DNA of 64,000 nucleotides, taken from assembly GCA_020809705.1 (NCBI GenBank), contig CP085834.1, positions 1,302,001-1,366,000 of the forward strand, in the 5' to 3' direction. The DNA is from Calonectria ilicicola (lineage: Eukaryota; Ascomycota; Sordariomycetes; Hypocreales; Nectriaceae). The notes below the pieces were generated by a model that was given only the letters and a program-made list of their open reading frames with translations, was not told the DNA's origin and made no database searches. Positions 60,732 to 64,000 of this stretch are shown one piece after another; the stretch's first letter is position 1, and each line of letters opens with the position of its first letter. Position numbers and translations under genes: made by a program.

Positions 60732-60844
60732 TGCACCGGTAGCGTTGTATGCGCTAACGGAGGTTTGAGATTCACCGTGTAATGGGTAGAAAAACAATAC
60801 GAGATAATGAAATACGATCCATCATCAACTTTTAGAATCGCCGT

Positions 60845-63255
60845 TTAGGCCTTTGATCTTGTCGTGAGCAAGTGCACCTTGTGCTTCAACGTTCGCAAGA
60901 TCCAAATCGCAACTTCGGCGCTTGAATCTGGCGTCGCCCAAGGCTCCAGAGATGTCACCACGTTGCTCAAAAGATCGCCAATCCCAGGTACTTGGTCCCG
61001 GAGGAGTGGACAATTCACGGCTGTAGCAAGAAGTAAGCAATTAGAAAGGCAACTGAAAAAAAACCAAGTATTAGTATTTGACAATAGGAACCACAGGGGT
61101 GTGAATGGAAACTCACGCCTGGACCGTCATCCATGAAAAATGAGTCAGTTTATCAAGGGTGAAGATGGCTGTTTCGACGTAATTGACGGAACTTTGGATG
61201 CACTTTTTAGAGTACTCTAGAACAAATGCGGGCACTTCTTGGCCGCTTGCCCATGTTGTGGCACAGATCAAACACGGCCGATAGATGATATGCCTGGCTG
61301 ACCAGTAACGAAGACGTAGCCATGCATCCTGCATACCCTGGGGAGTATTGGTGGAGAGGTCTGGTTTAATAATAGTTGGTAGGGAATGATACCAAGCATG
61401 GAGCTGTCGAGCGAGTTCGTCAAGCACGCCTTCCAAGGATGCAATAACGGAGATGCTGGAGTGCTGAGCAGCCTGACTGGAACCAGATGGCTCAGAGGAG
61501 TTTGCTGGACCAGCTGTTGCCTTTTTACTAGTTGTGTAAACTGCGTTGTGGATTCTGTTGAGCAGACGTCGGATAGAACAGAGAGCCAAGAACATCATTC
61601 CGTCTTGGTCACTACGGTTTCCAAAACGTGGAAAATACATGCGGTCTATGGCTAGCTCGATACCGCTGCGGGGTAGATGAAACTCGGAAAGACTATCGCT
61701 GAAACACAGTGAGCACAAAACTGGTCAGAAGCTGAGAGAATGTCGATCGTTACCATTCAACGACAAAACACGTCCAACAAAGACGACTGAGCATATCATA
61801 ATCGTTGGTGTGACCGAAATCAGTCTTTGGTCTAGATTCATCAGCGTGACTGACGCAACCTGTGTCGCATAGAAAACCTACCGTGTAGCCAAGAGCTGTA
61901 ACATGTTCGAGGCAATGTATGCTAACCTCCATGCGGGTAGTGGTTGGGCCTTGAATGAGCAAAAAACAGCCGCTAGGACCAATCCAGTGGGGGTGGATAA
62001 ATGAGTACCGAATGAGCCCACCCATCCTGTTGTGAGAATACGATATGCAAGCCCAAAGTATGCTACGCCGCTGGAATCGCTGTAGGTATCGACGGGATCC
62101 TCAGTTGAGCCTAGATCGCCTAGTGCAAGCACAAGCAAACACACTGCTAGGTCTGATTGGCTAGTGCAGTCCTGAAGGGATTGTTTGAAGAAATCAGGAA
62201 ATGATTCCGCGTCTAGGATGGGATATTTAGGATGAACGTAGGAGAAATAATTGTCCAATAAGCGTTCTGTTGTGTCTTGTGTAAGATCCAAGGTGTCAAG
62301 GACCTCGGGGAAATCTTGACCAAGGTAGAGAGGTGGCTTCCATTCCTTAGCCGACTCGATTTCAGAGAATAAACTTGCCGAGTAATCGCCTATTAAGCTT
62401 CTTATAGTTGGTAGCGTGAAAAGACTTGAGGTTGTGGTGTGATGGCCAGCTGGTATTGTGATGAAGGCCTCTTCATCCATCGAGGCTGTGTCCTCGACGG
62501 TTGGGTGCAGATAAGCATAGTCTTCTCGGTACTGTCGGGGATAAACTACGGGTAGTAGATACGCTGAAGTCTGAGGAGAAAAGGAGGTCACCATTGTATC
62601 CGGGAAGGGAAGGTGACTAGTGATGTTGAAGTTGCTCATCAGACCATCTTGTTGTAGAGTTGAGGCGGATGGTGTGGCGACGGTAGATGGGCTCGGACCT
62701 TCGTGTACATAATCCATTGGCTGCACATCGAGTTCTTCCGGTAATGTATCTGAAATTACCTGAGACTCCTCGTTATGCTCTTCATATTCTTCTGAAAATT
62801 CGTGCTGGTAGTTTGCTTGTGATGCCCGACGTCCTTGTCGATGATTGTGCTGAGACTTGATGATTGCCTCAAGTTCGTTGATTCGCCGGACAAGAGCCTC
62901 GTTTGATGAGTCAGATTCCCGTGAGTTCTGTCTGTTGACTAACGATTCTCTGTTGCTATTGGCTAGCATAGAAACAGTTTCAGGCTGATCTGGCTCTGTA
63001 GCAGATGGCATCACTATATTATTTGCGTCTTTATCGGGATATTTGCAATCGACTCCAGCTGAGGAGCAGAGGCTGCATGAAGGCTTGATTCCATCACATC
63101 GTCGCTTTCTAAGTGAATGATTATTAGCGTGACAAGAAAATGGAGATGGATTGATGTGTTTTGGTGTGACTTCGTTCTCTTCCCCTCACGCCGAGGACTA
63201 ACCTGTGGCGACAGTAGCGGCACGCAATGGTAGCACGCCTTCTTGCGTAACTCAT
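60845..63255 (-). CDS. Zn2Cys6 transcription factor with fungal_trans domain
   Basis: Five exons, in transcript order 63255-63203, 63108-61882, 61831-61754, 61698-61117 and 61052-60845, give 715 residues. Splicing of the first intron joins the zinc cluster: Cys12, 15, 22, 29, 32 and 39 in ACRYC, RRC, SCSLC and VDC, with standard spacing. A coiled-coil-like EALVRRINELEAIIKSQ segment follows at about 85-100. The middle homology region carries YFSYVHPKYPILD and later AWRLAYIASNMLQLL, then RLCWTCFVVE. The start is the ATG immediately before the cluster. It lies beside and on the opposite strand to the second SDR and may regulate the SDR/transketolase neighbours, which is inferred from position only. 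Confidence 0.9.
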
Positions 63256-64000
63256 GCTCACAAGGCACGATAATTGAGCTAAAAGAGTATTTTGAATTGC
63301 TGTGAATCGGTAAACCGTGTTTTTATGCTGTTCACAGCGTTGAGCTCATAGCTGGGAGGAGATGTCGGCGAGGTGAGCGGTGGGTCACAAGCTTGAAGCG
63401 TGATCACGTGGGAATGACGAGCAGTGACATCGTGAAGAGTTGTGCGGGCACATTGTGAAGGAGGTTTATCAACTTGGCCAAGATGAAGAAAATAAATTGA
63501 CGTCAAAATTATTTAGCGAATTGTTTTATTGCGCATTTACCAGATTTAGACTTGCAACTTTAACATTACGAAACCCAGTGAACGAACCCCAGCAAGAGTT
63601 CTCGATGGTGGCTGTAGTCCATTTTCTTCCAACATTTCAGAGAAGACGACATTATTTACTCAAATGTTGAACTGGTGCGAAATAATATTTTATATACTGG
63701 CCTCTGGCAAAATTCTGTTGGTGTTGCTGTATTTGGCCGAGGTTCAACATTTTAGATCGAGATTTTTGGGTCAAGAGTATTTCGACAGGTTAAGATTGAG
63801 ATGTATTTGTGCTAAGTGGGCTGAGCTTAGCATTGAACATGTCGAAACTGACTGGGATTTGAGGGTATTCTACATTTCCTCTTCCGATGAAGCCCCATTT
63901 CTCCATGGTTGGAAATGTTGCCTTGGAATATGTTTCATTCCTCTGCACCCATGTGAATGACATTGCAACATACCGCTGTGCTTTTCCACTGCCCGCCTTC
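63256..64000. other. Window end, upstream of the Zn2Cys6 gene
   Basis: About 745 bp. A plus-strand frame at 63664-63960 (98 codons) has no recognisable domain and an unusual composition; it was not called. The rest is A+T-rich and has no gene. Confidence 0.4.

Noticed and set aside
63664..63960. A 98-codon plus-strand frame at the window end
   Set aside because: No domain, no homology that I can recognise, and no support from splicing or context.

Overview
The window is nuclear DNA of a filamentous ascomycete (Pezizomycotina, perhaps a Sordariomycete; genus not determined). The evidence is split genes with 45-90 bp introns carrying CTAAC-type branch points, Zn2Cys6 regulators, an iterative highly reducing polyketide synthase, an Hce2 effector-like protein, an asco-laccase and fungus-specific cell-death genes. 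Gene models were spliced by eye; exon coordinates are in each entry. No tRNA, rRNA, CRISPR array or intact transposon was recognised.

Region 1 (1-17 kb) looks like a secondary-metabolite locus: a truncated MFS drug-type exporter, a small secreted Hce2 protein, a BAHD-type acyltransferase, a 2521-residue highly reducing PKS (KS-AT-DH-cMT-ER-KR-ACP, seven exons) and a sugar-porter MFS protein. Region 2 (17-25.5 kb) holds secreted products: an asco-laccase with a C-terminal DSGV plug, a small conserved secreted protein of unknown function, and a Thr-rich secreted protein with a PAN/apple-like C-terminus.

Region 3 (25.9-34.1 kb) is a divergent pair: a GH31 alpha-1,4-glucan lyase and an aldos-2-ulose dehydratase (AUDH)-like protein. 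Together they make consecutive steps of the anhydrofructose pathway (glucan to 1,5-anhydrofructose to microthecin-type products). Region 4 (34.8-45.1 kb) has an F-box pseudogene with several lesions, an intact Zn2Cys6 regulator, a Zn2Cys6-type regulator with a degenerate zinc cluster, and a secreted CocE/NonD (S15-like) hydrolase.

Region 5 (45.5-53.6 kb) is the most striking part: a subtilase (S8) with a DUF7580-like N-terminal region lies next to a 291-residue gasdermin-like protein, the arrangement of the het-Q2/het-Q1 regulated cell-death pair. A C2H2/nucleoside-phosphorylase-domain protein is transcribed divergently from the gasdermin across 286 bp. Region 6 (53.8-63.3 kb) carries a transketolase, a YFH7-like P-loop kinase, two short-chain dehydrogenases (one with an in-frame TAG before an otherwise normal family C-terminus) and a third Zn2Cys6 regulator, possibly a sugar or polyol metabolism group.
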